Source of the DNA: Manis javanica | Lineage: Eukaryota > Chordata > Mammalia > Pholidota > Manidae | Assembly (NCBI RefSeq): GCF_040802235.1 | Contig: NC_133166.1 | Coordinates: 992,001 to 1,056,000 of the forward strand | Reading direction: 5' to 3' | DNA: 64,000 nucleotides | In this document: in pieces, positions 23,498-35,120 of the stretch | Position numbering within the stretch: position 1 is the first letter of the stretch | How the letters are laid out: each line of letters starts with the position of its first letter | Translations under genes and position numbers: made by a program | The notes under the pieces: model-generated | Told to the model about the DNA's origin: nothing | Seen by the model: only the letters and a program-made list of their open reading frames with translations | Database searches by the model: none

Positions 23498-24369
23498 GTA
23501 AGAACCTATATTCCATAAGCACTTTGTGTGTGTGTGACAAGTAATTCATGCAAAATTAGTGCGGGCAGTTGTACTTAGAGTTATTTAAGAACAGAAATAG
23601 ATATTTTCAATGTTTTCCTAAAATGTTAACATGAAACTGGGATACAAATGTTAAAATTTCCATCAGTAAGACTTGACTGATACTTAGAAAATATCATGCT
23701 GTTTTCCCAAAGCTATGAACAAAAAATAATGCAGATGATCCTCTGACTGATCAAGTGGTAATTTTATCTTGTTCACTAAATGTTGGTCTGTCATTAGAGG
23801 TAAAAAATTAACAAACAAACAAAAACAAGTAAACAACAAAAAAGAGCAGAAGACTACAATTATCTTTAAACTACAAAAGCTTCCAATATGAATTAACCAG
23901 ATTCAAATGGCATTCAAAATTTTTTCCTGTAATTTCATGATTATTACTAGCATATATAACATTTGATGGTGAATGCTTAAGAAAATAGACTTTTCCGATG
24001 GCAGAAATGAGAGAAATTATGAGTTTTGGAAAAGGGATGCTCATCTAAGTTAAAATATGGATCTCAAGGAAGAAAATAAGCAAAAGAATGGCTCACATGG
24101 ACTTGCTGGAACAGCCTATTGTATGAATGATGCAAAAGCAGGTTGGTGAGACTGAGAAATACGGGTCAGCCCGGAAAATCTCCATGGCCTTAGTGGTAGG
24201 GTAACGTGAAGAGGAAGGCTTCCGGACTTCAAAACTCATGCGCACCTGAAGCCCTCCAGGTTGCCACCCATTTTTCCCAAGTCAGCATAAAGACGATCAT
24301 CTCATCCTGAGAATGATATTATAGCTAGCCCTCATCAGACTGTGCTAAACACCAACATTTCATTGGTTT

Positions 24370-24500
24370 TAATGCACAACCTTATTTAAATCTCATAATT
24401 ATAGTATGAAGTAGGACTCATTACTGTATTTATTTTGTTGATGGAAAGATAAGGTTCATGGTGTTAGGGCAGGACTTAAGGTAGTAATATGCTGAGGGCG
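24370..24500 (+). repeat. MIR-like SINE relic
   Basis: Text like 'cataattatagtatgaagta' followed by 'gatggaaagataaggttcat' fits a decayed MIR. Equivalents lie at 38880, 32110, 51780 and 55260, so it belonged to the ancestral OR unit. Confidence 0.5.
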
Positions 24501-25322
24501 TAAGATTCCGAGGCAGCATATGAGGGCTCATGTGACCCTCATCCCAGAGCCCGAGCTCTATACTAATGCTTTGCCTTCTCCTCAGAATTGCCTTTGCTGG
24601 TTATATACATGCCCCTGCTGCTCCAGTTACCCCCCCCCAACTACTATGCATGTGTCTCCCAGGTACTGCGCTGTGAAACTGTAATCACTAAATTTGGAGT
24701 CATGGAAATAGTGAGTAATTGCAAACTGTGTTAAAATCAATAGGATTCAAGTACAGTAAGAGAGTTGGATGTAGGAACCACCCAGTGTTGTTCCAAAGCA
24801 AGGAGTGTCAATTTATATTCTTTTAAATACAAAAAAGTAACCATATCTTACATCAGAATTTAAATGAATGTAATAAAAATCAAACTCATAATATTCTTGA
24901 GGGAATATAAAGAATATACATCTAAAATGTCTAAAGCAGTTCTTGGCAGAGGAGCCCTATTCAGGTACATGCTCTTACTAGGATTAGGTAAAGTGAACTG
25001 GCAGATATATTCATTCTGGGCAGGCCATCTTGATCAAATTATTGTATTTTCTAAATCTCAGTTTACAAATTTATGAAATTTAAAACCTGGGGAGATGCTA
25101 CATAAAGGTCCACAGATTCAAAAGCATGTAAATCTATATGTAAGTAATGCATTAAGTATCACTGTTAAACTCATTTTTTTAAAATCTGGAGAACCTTGAA
25201 ATACAAAATATCACCATATTAAGTAATATACATGCATGTACACTTTTGAATTTAGATTTCTTTGTCATCACCCTGTCCCTCTCTTCTCACAGTGACAGAG
25301 CATTTTGAGATTCTCAGCACTG

Positions 25323-26261
25323 ATGAAGAACAGGACAGAAGTGACACAGTTCATCCTGCTGGGACTCACCAATGACCCAGAACTGCAGGTCCCCCTCTTT
25401 ATAGTGTTCACGCTTATCTACCTCATCACTCTGATTGGGAATTTGGGGATCATTGTGTTGATCCTGCTGGACCCTCGTCTCCACACTCCCATGTACGTGT
25501 TCCTCAGTAACCTGTCTCTGGTGGACTTTTGTTACTCTTCAGCTGTCACTCCCAAGGTCATGGCTGGGCTTCTTACAGGGGACAAGGTCATCTCCTACAG
25601 TGCATGTGCAGCCCAGATGTTCTTTTTTGTAGCTTTCGCCACTGTGGAAAATTACCTCTTGGCCTCAATGGCCTATGACCGCTATGCAGCAGTGTGCAAA
25701 CCCTTACATTACACCACCACCATGACCACAGGTGTGTGTGCATGTCTGGCCACAGGCTCTTATGTCTGTGGTTTCCTGAATGCGTCCATCCACATTGGAG
25801 ACACCTTCAGCCTCTCTTTCTGTGTGTCCAATGTGGTCCATCACTTTTTCTGTGATGTTCCAGCAGTCATGGTTCTCTCTTGCTCTGATAGACATGTGAG
25901 TGAGCTGGTTCTTTTTTATTTAGTCAGCTTCAACATTTTCTTTGCTCTCCTGGTTATCTTGATATCCTACATATTCATATTTCTCACCATCCTAAAGATG
26001 CACTCATCTGCAGGATACCAGAAGGCTTTATCCACCTGTGCCTCTCACTTCACTGCTGTCTCCATCTTCTATGGAACTGCTATCTTCATGTACTTACAGC
26101 CCAGCTCCAGCCATTCCATGGACACAGACAAGATGGCATCTGTGTTCTACGCTATGATCATTCCCATGCTGAACCCTGTGGTCTACAGCCTCCGGAACAA
26201 GGAGGTCAAGACTGCATTCAGGAAGGTGGTCTTGGATACAAAACTGTTTTTAGAATTGTGA
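25323..26261 (+). CDS. OR5B-like: Olfactory receptor, OR5B-like, gene D (intact)
   Basis: An intact class II odorant receptor of 312 residues. I use the ATG at 25323 (MKNRTEVTQ), because other OR proteins start there and an upstream in-frame ATG at 25305 would add only six residues just after the splice acceptor (cttctcacag, ending 25292). Visible features: N-glycosylation site N3-R-T, GN in TM1, [23 protein letters not shown] with a normal DRY, the three EL2 cysteines, [10 protein letters not shown] before TM6, and [16 protein letters not shown] in TM7. It is about 94 percent identical to gene G, with the first hundred residues identical. The C-terminal tail (DTKLFLEL) differs from that of G. 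Chemosensory GPCR role is inferred from the family; the ligand is unknown. Confidence 0.95.
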   Translation: MKNRTEVTQFILLGLTNDPELQVPLFIVFTLIYLITLIGNLGIIVLILLDPRLHTPMYVFLSNLSLVDFCYSSAVTPKVMAGLLTGDKVISYSACAAQMFFFVAFATVENYLLASMAYDRYAAVCKPLHYTTTMTTGVCACLATGSYVCGFLNASIHIGDTFSLSFCVSNVVHHFFCDVPAVMVLSCSDRHVSELVLFYLVSFNIFFALLVILISYIFIFLTILKMHSSAGYQKALSTCASHFTAVSIFYGTAIFMYLQPSSSHSMDTDKMASVFYAMIIPMLNPVVYSLRNKEVKTAFRKVVLDTKLFLEL

Positions 26262-29200
26262 TCTTGATGTTGTACAATAAACAGTAACTTAGTTTCATTA
26301 AGTTCACCATGAAATTAAGTTCCTTAAGTGACATTCTTACCTACTCAAAAGTCTCTTGTCCTTAAAAAAGGAAATATCACATCTCAAAATGTAATATTCT
26401 GAACAAGAACGGCTGAGATACCTTGGGGCCTGTTTGTCACAAACTTTATTGAGGATACTTGTTTATTCACTTATTCTACATGCATTGTTTCTACTTCATT
26501 ACTGCAAAACACATATAATAGGGCACAATTAAGACCATCAGCAGAGGTTTACACATGTGAAACATGAAGATACATACACATAGAAGTGGAAAATTTGCCA
26601 GAATTTAATGGAATGTTGTCAGTTTTTAATAATAATAATTTAAATATCTAATCCATGAATTAAAAGATAAATACATGTTTCATTTCTTTTTACCTCTTTA
26701 GCTGAATGCTCTTCTAAGAGTCCTGATTTGGCAAAGAAAGTTATAAATGAAAATTGTAGTGAAAGCATGTGTTTTCACATTTTATTGAAAGATACATTGT
26801 AGTATCTTAAATGATTTAATATAACTATCTTCACCCAGTAATTTTATAGAACTAACATGCTCACATTACAATTTTTAAAAGGATAAAATGGCCAAAGGAT
26901 AAGAAAAATTGAGGAAGAATAAAAGTGTTTTTCAATTTCTTTAGATATTACTATGAACTTTCACACTATTAAATCATTCACTGAAGACCAATATTGTACA
27001 TTTTGCTTCTGGAATGGTTAGTTCTGGTAGCACACTTACTTTTGTATATTTGAAATATTTTTTGTTAATTCCCTATTCTTCACCCTACTTCATCCACACT
27101 GACTGTCTTCCTATTTCTTTACAATCTGATGTTTCTGCCTCAGGACATTTGTACTTGCTCTTCCCTTGCAGAATATTCCTTAGCTACATTAAGTCATTGC
27201 TTAAATGTTACTCTATTTTAGATTTCCTTCCTGACCACCTTTATAAAATAGTAATTCTGCACTCACCATGTACATATAGTTCTTTCACTGTGTTATTCTT
27301 CATAGTCATTATGATCAGTCACACACTGTATATATACTTGTTCACTTATTATCTCTCTCCCCCAACTAGAATTTTAAAACCCATAAAAGCAGTGGTTTTT
27401 TCTGTTTTGTTTGCAACAGATCCTCAGTACCTGCATGAGTATGTTTTAGAGTAGATTCTCAATAGATATCTGATTAAATGAATGATTCAAGTAAAATAAT
27501 TAAGATTTAAGTACAACTGTATCATTTGTTAAATACTTAAGCATTGATGATTAGAGTGTATGAGCTATAATATAAACCTTCTAAATAGACAAAATGCACT
27601 TCAATTTCTGATTTGCTGAAAAATTTTTATCCACATGCTTACTCAGTGCTCACAGTCTGACAGTGATTTCCTGGATCCCATAATCAAGTCAGTTATCTGA
27701 AAGAATCTCATCATTATGACTTAGAAATGATGTCTCATTAAGTGGCAAGTAACACATCTGTAAGTACTACTTAGGAAGTCATAAGAATACATTTGAGATT
27801 ACATTTAAGGTTTAATATCAGATTGTATTTGTAAATTACTTTATACATATGAAATAAAATTAACTGAAATGATTCTACATATCTATATAGAATGTAAACA
27901 TGACAATATCTATCAGTAACAAAGATAATGTACATTTACTATGATAGTAAAATGCATAATCCTTGTGCTTTTAATTTTAAGCCACAAGGAACTCTATACA
28001 ATCCAAAACCTACCCACATAAATGTGTACCCTTTTCTAATTTAGTACCTCAACACAATAGGAGGCTTCAGTATCTCAGTGTCTGTTAAGATTGTGCTTGA
28101 CTGACTGTGCTAATATTCTCATACTGGTACTTGCAGAACACTATAGTATAACACAAATATTCACTTTTTTTCTGAAACTTATATAATGAAATATTTCAGT
28201 TGTACCTCAACTTAAAAAAAAAATCAGTGAGCATACATGTAAAAGAATGGCTAAAATCTGGTACTCTGATAACACCAAATTTACTTTGGCTGAATATGAC
28301 ATATCAGAGTATGTGCATCAATTGTAAATGCACCACTTTGATAGGGGGTGTTGGTAATGACATAGGCTATACATGTGTAGGGGCAGGGAGTATATAAGAA
28401 ATTTCAGTACCTTCCTGTTCTCTTTGCTGTGGACTTAAAATTGCTCTGAAGAGGTATATGTAAAATATGTTTCATACAAAAATAAAATAGAAAACATCAT
28501 AAATATACATAAAGTTACAGAATAGCAAAAATAATATATACTATAAAAGAATGTTATCAATTATTTAATGGGTTGGAGATAGATGAGACAAAATTGAATT
28601 CAGACTTAGCATATACAAATTACAACATAAAACTGTTCAAAATACAACTTAGAGAACAAAGAGAAAAAAACAAGAAGACAATTTAAGAAAGAGGCAGAAT
28701 AATTGAGAAACTCCAACATATTGTTGTGCAAAATCCATAAAAGAATAAGACAAAATTAATTTTCAAATAAGAAATGGTTCCAAAATATGCTACCTGAGGA
28801 TAGTTACATTCATGTTTGAAGAATCACACTTATTTCTGAGAAACAATAATTTTTAATTGGATCATCTTGTGCAATTGGAAAAGTAGGGACAAGAACAAAT
28901 TTTTACAATGGCAGAGAAAGAAACAAAATAATAATAATTATGCTTGCATCAGACTTCTCATCCAAAAAAAAAGGATAAAAGTCAGTAGGCAGTAGAAACA
29001 TATCTTCAAAAGGCTGAGGGAAAATAAATATCATTCTAGATTTCTATACCCAGATAAACTAGTATTTGACAGTGATGATGAAGCAAGACATTATCAGATA
29101 TACAAAAATCAAGTAGAGGGAAAATAAGTAGAGTGAAAGTGTTTCCACGAAAGGGAAGAGATGCCGTATATCAGACTGGGGCATTTGGAAGAAGGAATAG

Positions 29201-29940
29201 AGCTTGATTTGTTCCACTTTTCTCTTTCTGTTTGGTGCTGCTTATCTGTGGCAAGGTCATTCTGTTCTCTCTTTGCTTGGTAAGGATGATAGAACAGGGT
29301 CTACTCCGTCTATGGAAAGGAGACGCCTACAGTCTCAGGGTACGTATTAGATGAGGTTCTCCAGAGGCAGACCTCCAGAGTCAGGGATCTGAGTTGGAGC
29401 TGTTAATCTCAAGTTAAAAGTGGGGGGGTGCTGAGAAGGTGGGACAAGGAAGGGGAGGAAGCCAATACATGTATTCATTATAAGTAGATTATGTATGTGG
29501 ACAACAAAGGCTCAATCATACCAGAAACAATGTATGAAACATGACAGAGTTGTGCCACCTGAGAAATGAGGACTCTGGGATGGTTTTTGGTCTACTTTTT
29601 CTGATATTTAAAGATGGCTGCCACCAAATAAGTTAAATGCCCCACACAAGGGCTAAGCATATCCTTGCAGTAAAATAAGCCTTCAATCTAAAAGCTGCAG
29701 ATTCTTTTTTTGTTCTTTCTTTCATAATAAACATTGGTCTGCACAGGACTAATGAACACCAAGGGTATGTGAGAAGAGTACCATCAGCCTTGGCTCAAGG
29801 AGGGTAATTTGGAGGAGGGAATAAGCCAACGGCCTAGAGATGTAAACCAAACTTTTTAATTGACTTATCAGAATTAAGGCAGAATTTAATCTCCATCTCC
29901 CTGACATGTGTGTCTTATTCATCTATTCTTTGTAAACTCA
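26262..29940. repeat. Gene D 3' flank
   Basis: Collinear with 7774-11900 and 40756-43690. A candidate AATAAA lies at 26276-26281. A plus-strand open frame of 146 codons at 27014-27454 has no counterpart of similar length in the two paralogous flanks, so it is treated as chance. Confidence 0.6.
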
Positions 29941-30599
29941 GGTAGAGAAAACATAAATTTTATGTATCAATTTCTTAACATTTTTAGAGACCCAGCATAT
30001 AATTATATAATGAAACACATAGAAAAAATAATAAATGGGGCAGAAAGAAAGAAAATTAATTTTTAAAATATATTTCTAACATCAAAAATCACCATAAATG
30101 TAAATTAATGGAAAAAAACACTCACAATGTATGGCAAAGTCACCTTAATTTTAAAATTAGGGGACAGAAAGAAAACACAGCAAGATTGCAAATATATGTA
30201 TGTGCTACTTAATATATTAAATTACGTCCCCGTGTCAATTTAATTGTTTCCCCTTCTATATGTCAGAGGAGAAGAAACGATCTGCCTCACAGGGCCTCTG
30301 TTCTCCTAAGAGTTCCATGCCTCAACTATTTTCTCCTAGTTCTTATTCATTAAGCCCTGAAATCCCATCACAATTCTCCATGACGTTATATTAAAAAGAC
30401 CAGACTCTGAGCAGAGCTCATTTGGTCATCGTTTATAGAAATGAATGCTAAATTTGTAGTATATGCCAGCTCCTCCATGGTAGATGCAGTACATAAACCC
30501 AGGATGCCTAGGCCCATGTTAGTGATCTTTTTCCATCTTTTTTTTCCATCTCCACTTCTCCATCAAAGTCCATCATTTAGGGACCTTGGAGGCTTTTGA

Positions 30600-30711
30600 C
30601 CAGTACAAGAGAGACAGTTTCTCCTGTGCTGTTTATACCTTCTCCTAGGGCTGAACTGCTGATATCTGACTCACAATTCAGGATTGGCTCTTCCTTCTTT
30701 TCAGGAGCAAG
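30600..30711 (+). promoter_or_regulatory. Predicted 5' exon of pseudogene E
   Basis: The donor context gagcaag followed by gtgagc at 30712 corresponds to the donor at 44412 in copy 2. The exon's 5' limit is unknown. An acceptor-like 'ttcttttcag' lies just before the donor, so the exon could be very short. Confidence 0.3.
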
Positions 30712-31257
30712 GTGAGCTTCTGTATTCAATATAGACGAATTTCAGTGAAAAATGTACCTGGTGCGAAAAAAAGGAGGAAGGTACATTTCTATGAGTTTTT
30801 TTTGTTTGAACACTTTTTCCAAAGCATGGGGAATAGGTATAGGATTCAAATGCAAACCATTTTAAAAATCAGCAGAGAGTAGAGTAATATTTAGCAAATT
30901 CTAATGCTGCAAATTCCATGTAGCTAAAATATGATAGATGATACTCTGATTGAGTAAGTGGTAAATGCTTCTTGTTTGCTATGTGTGACTTGTCGTGGAA
31001 GGGATAGCGAACCAAACAGGGTGAGACAACTCCAGAAGGACATCATGAGGATACCAAGATCTTTACTCCATTGTCACTAGCATTTCCCCACCATCTGAGC
31101 CTTTCATTACTTGCTCATCCAGAAAATCTGACAATGCAGTGAATACAGTCACCACACTTGGATCAGTTTGACACAGGTTTTTATCTTAAACATCTACTTG
31201 GTTAGAATTTTAAGAAAGCATGTGACCTCTTGAATCCTCCATTTTCTTAATAGTAAA

Positions 31258-31310
31258 TTAAATTATATGTATATGTGTATGTGAGTGTGTGTGTGCATAC
31301 ACACTCTATA
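31258..31310. repeat. TG-rich microsatellite
   Basis: Alternating TA/TG dinucleotides, shorter and changed at 44995-45020 in the duplicate. Confidence 0.7.
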
Positions 31311-32099
31311 TCCATTTTTCCTCTGCCATTTCTATCATCTATCATCTATTATCTATATATTTACCTCTATTATATGTACTACATATAACTGGTAATTTTT
31401 AGCTGTGACTAACCTCAAGAGACCTATTATTCATCATAGAACATAGCAATTTATGCATGTGTGATATCATAATAATATATTATCTTATATGGGTGAGGTA
31501 TTGAGAAATAAATAAGGTGAAGACAAGTAAAATAACATCTTTAGAGACCAGGAGGGAGATGGTAAAGAGTAGTGGCTACCACAGAATGGACATCTTTCAC
31601 CAAGCTTCACTAAAAATACCAAGATTTGTGTTTTCTCATGAGCAATCTGCAAATAAGTATCAGCTCCTAAACCATGAGTTTTCACTCCCAATACCTCAGT
31701 TTCTGTGATCCAGCTAAATGCTTACAGGAAAGATGATAATGTAGAGTCTAAAATAGAGGGGGAATACTTTAATACAGCTAAAATACGGAGCTCAAAAAAG
31801 ATGGTAAGGAAAACAGGACTTGAAGGTCCCTGGGCTTTCACACAAAATAACTGACAGTCATGGGGACAGAGTGAGACACACAGAGGGAAACAAATATCTG
31901 AGTGGACAGCATAGAAAAAGGCAAATTGAGGAGTAAGGCTACCAGATCTCAAAACCCACCTACCTGCATCTGTCACCGAACTTCCCTAAACAATGTAGAG
32001 ACCATTGTTCTATGCTGGTAACGCTATAGCTGGCCCTTAGCAGGATTCCAGGATTGGATTTATCACCCACATTGTGCTGTATTCATGCATTATTTCTTT

Positions 32100-32260
32100 T
32101 AACTCACAATAATCCCTTGAAGTAGGTCACAGCACCATCTTCATTTTGCTGATGGGTAAAAAGAGACTCGGAAAGATACTTAGGACCAATGTCTCCCAGA
32201 TAGTAAATGGCAGGGCTGATACGTAATTGCACACACATTTCTTCTTAGAGGCAAAGCTTT
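32100..32260 (+). repeat. MIR-like SINE relic
   Basis: Text 'taactcacaataatcccttg' through 'gtaaatggcagggctgat' is a recognisable MIR-family pattern, also present at 51780-51930. Confidence 0.65.
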
Positions 32261-32991
32261 TACACCCTATGCTATAATTTCTCTCAGAACTGGCTCTGCT
32301 GTAGAATGCCTTTAATTCTTGCCATTACATCTGCTTTGCGTTTATTTGTAAATTATTTCACTATGCTACTCCATGCACTGAATTCAATACAAGAAAGACA
32401 ATGAAGTATAAATTAAATAAAATTAAAATCAATTCAATTTCATGAAGAACATTAAGGTTAGGGACCACTGTGACTGGTCTACAGCTTGGTTTTGTGCATT
32501 AATACCTGTGTTTCCCTGAATATGTTGCTCAATGTCTGTTTTCATGTGACCAATATATAAATGGGGAAAATAACTACTCAATCTAATAGGGTTGATGAGA
32601 GGATTAAATGAGTATATAAATATAAAGCACCTGGCATATGAGCACTATAGAAATGTAAGCTGTTAGACACAAAAAATCTGATTTAGGAGATGGATTCATT
32701 CCAGACAACTCATTAGCCTTTCCTACAACTCAGTTTACACACAAACAAAACCAAAAGTTGGCAAGGTGATCCATAAGGGCCCTTACAAAAGGCTGCTGCT
32801 GTACAGATAAGTCATTACTGAATTGTGTTGTAATGTTCATGCATTAGAAATGGGGAATGTTGGAGAAACAATTATTCTTTAATAAAATAATGCTTGTACA
32901 TTTCAATTCCTGGGCAACTCTTCTTTGTTCCTTACTCTGTTCCCTTACTTCTTGTTGCTACAGAGCATCTCGTGATCCTCAAATCACATCC

Positions 32992-33497
32992 ATGAAGAAT
33001 AACACAGAGGCGAAAGAATTCATCCTTCCAGGACTGACCAGCACCCAGAACTGCAGATTCCACTCTTCATAAAGCTCCCCCACCTCCACCTCGTCACTCT
33101 GGCTGGGAACCTGGGGATGATCCTGTTGATCCTGCGGGACTCTCGGCTCCACACCCCCATGTACTTGATCCTCAGCAACCTGTCTCTGGGGAACTTTGGT
33201 TCCTCCTCAGCTGTCACTCCTACAGTCATGGCTGGGCGTCTTACAGGAGACAAGGTCCTCCCCTACAGGGCATGTGCTGCTCAGATGTTCTTTTTCATAA
33301 TCTTTGCCACTGTGGAAAGTTACCTCTTGGTCTCAATGGCCTATGACCGCTATGCAGCAGTGCGTAAGCCCCTCCATTACCCCACCACCATGACGACTGT
33401 GTGCTCGTCTGGCCCTCGGCTCCTACGTCATACTTTTCTGACTGCTGTTACTGACATTGGGACACCTCTGTCTTTCTTTTCGGATGTCTAATGTGGT
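32992..33497 (+). pseudogene. Olfactory receptor pseudogene E, truncated
   Basis: The ATG (32992) and N-terminus (MKNNTEAKEFILPGL) are present. A one-base deletion in the codons for Ala-Pro-Glu shifts the frame, and the original frame resumes from about 33080 onward. A further net loss of five bases near 33391 (ICL2/TM4) breaks it again. LHTPMY and MAYDRYAAV are readable. OR similarity stops abruptly at about 33497, inside EL2, where the text jumps to spacer sequence homologous to 18866. TM5-TM7 are therefore missing. The one-base deletion is shared with pseudogene H, so the gene was dead before duplication. Confidence 0.92.
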
Positions 33498-33994
33498 CAG
33501 TGCTTGCACTCCTCACTTTTGGACAAAATGATGTTGTGGATCATCTAAGGCATTTTGCAGTTTTACTTCCAAATCATGTCACATTAAGTAGCAATTGACA
33601 AAATGGATAAATACTATTAAGTAAGTTATAAAAGGCGTTAAAAGTGAGACTATTTAAAGGTTTAATACATGATTATATTTAGATAATTAATTCCTGCATC
33701 CTATTTAGATAACTGACTGAAATGATTCTAAATGTTCATATGAATGTAAGCATGACTATATCTCTCAGTAATAAAGGTAATGAGCATTCAATATGCTAAT
33801 ATATTGCACAATATTTATGTTTTCTATTTTGATCTTCAGAGAACTCAGTATTACCCAAAACCTACACACAGAAATATCACTAACACCTAATTTGTTATAT
33901 CTGTAAAATATGAGTCTTTAACATGTTAATATTTGTAAGATTGTGTTTGAATGTGCTATAATGGATATATTTGTACTTGTGGAGTGTTAGGTAT

Positions 33995-34290
33995 TTTGTA
34001 TCTTTTACCTATCCATATAAAGGTTAGAATCAGTTTGTCAATATCCATAAAATAACTTGCTGAGATTTTGATTGGGACGGCATTGGATCCATATATGAAA
34101 TTGGGAAAAACTGACATCTTGACAATATCACCGTCCTATCCATGAACATTGAATATCTCCCCATTTATTTAGTTTTTTATTTCGTACATCAGATTTTAGT
34201 AGTTTTTCTATTCTTCTTGGATAAATTTTGCCAAATGTATACATAAGTATTTCCTTTCTTGTGTGTTAGTGATCTGTTCTTCACCACGAA
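33995..34290 (-). mobile_element. Old L1 ORF2 relic
   Basis: Paralogous copy of the antisense L1 relic at 19370-19645. Confidence 0.6.
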
Positions 34291-34497
34291 AGTTTTAAAA
34301 AAGTCTACATTGTGTTGATAAGTTATGCACTAAATTGTGTCTTCATGCCCATGATGTAAATCTGGAGAATTTTGAAAAACAAATTATTGCCATACTTAAA
34401 CTATGCTTCTATGTTTTAATTTTGACAAATCTTCCTTATAAATCACTCTGTTCCTTTGCCTTCTTTTCCTGGAGAAGATCTTGTGATTCTCAAATTA

Positions 34498-35120
34498 GAT
34501 ACACAAAAAAATAAGACAAAGGTGAATGAATTCACCCTTCTAGGGCTAACCAGTGTCCCAGTACTGTAGGTTCCTTTATTTATAAAGTTCATCCTCACTC
34601 TGACTGGGAACCTGGGATGATCATGTTAATCTTGCTGGACTCTGCTTCCAAACTCCCAAGTACTTTTTCTTCAGAGGCCTATATCTGATCACCTTTTGTT
34701 AACCTTCAAGAGTCATTCCAAAGATAGTGTCTGGGGTCCTTACATGAGACACGGTCATTTCCTGTAATGCATGTTCTGCTAGGTGTCTTTCTTGTAGTGT
34801 GGATTCTGTGGAAAATTTCCTCTTGGCATCAATAGCTTATGATCAGTACACAGCAGTGCACAAACCCTACATTACACTACCACCGATGTCCACCTGGGCT
34901 TCCCACCTTGCTGTCTCTACCTTCTAAAGCACACTAATTTTCATGACTTTATGGCCCAGTTCTAGTCATTCCATGGACACAGACAAAATCCTATTTGTGT
35001 TCTGTACTATGCTCATTCCCATGATGAACCTTGCGTTCTATAGTCTCAAGAGCAAAGAGGTCAAGAGTGCATTCAAGAAGGTGGTTGAAGAGCAAAATTG
35101 TCTCCAGAATGGGGATTTTA
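34498..35120 (+). pseudogene. Olfactory receptor pseudogene F, heavily decayed
   Basis: Duplicate of pseudogene C. The start codon is lost, TM1 is damaged, and the same roughly 300 bases spanning TM4-TM5 are missing, joining ICL2 text directly to the TM6 'tccacctgggcttcccacct' text. A TM7 and C-terminal portion is still open from 34943 and reads through the ancestral end. There is no prospect of a functional receptor. Confidence 0.9.

Larger units (their letters stand above)
22740..24890. repeat. Near-identical block, partner of 37220-39380
   Basis: By eye, only about a dozen differences separate 22770-24430 from 37260-38930, whereas the spacers on the left show roughly one difference per ten bases. 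This fits a later sequence-homogenising event. The block contains the predicted 5' exon of gene D. Confidence 0.75.
29941..32991. other. 5' region of OR pseudogene E
   Basis: 30180-32991 aligns with 43700-45110 plus 51060-52681 of the second copy, interrupted there by an L1. 29300-30180 has no equivalent in copy 2. It includes a predicted 5' exon ending at 30711 (donor GTGAGC), a GT-rich microsatellite near 31260-31310, and a MIR relic near 32100-32240. No other gene is visible. Confidence 0.55.
18875..33497. repeat. Tandem duplication, copy 1 (about 14.6 kb)
   Basis: This whole segment aligns in order with 33498-53183: OR pseudogene C with F, intact gene D with G, truncated pseudogene E with H, plus the spacers. 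Divergence looks like roughly ten percent in most spacers but far less in the 22.7-24.9 kb part. The left limit is set by the junction at 33498, where the text switches to the equivalent of 18866. Confidence 0.8.

Noticed and set aside
23318-23518. 66-codon frame identical in two copies (also 37809-38009)
   Set aside because: Identity follows from the near-identical DNA block. The frame crosses a predicted splice donor and is not present in the other OR units, so it is more likely part of a 5' UTR exon.
23815-23860. AAC-rich run resembling a short array
   Set aside because: Simple A-rich low-complexity sequence present in both duplicates. There are no spaced repeats.
25704-25895. Minus-strand frames inside OR genes (also 40192-40383, 57137-57415)
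   Set aside because: Antisense shadows of the OR coding sequence, repeated in each paralogue because the sense strand is conserved.
27014-27454. 146-codon open frame in the gene D 3' flank
   Set aside because: The paralogous flanks of genes A and G do not keep the frame, and the residues look like translated AT-rich spacer with pyrimidine runs.
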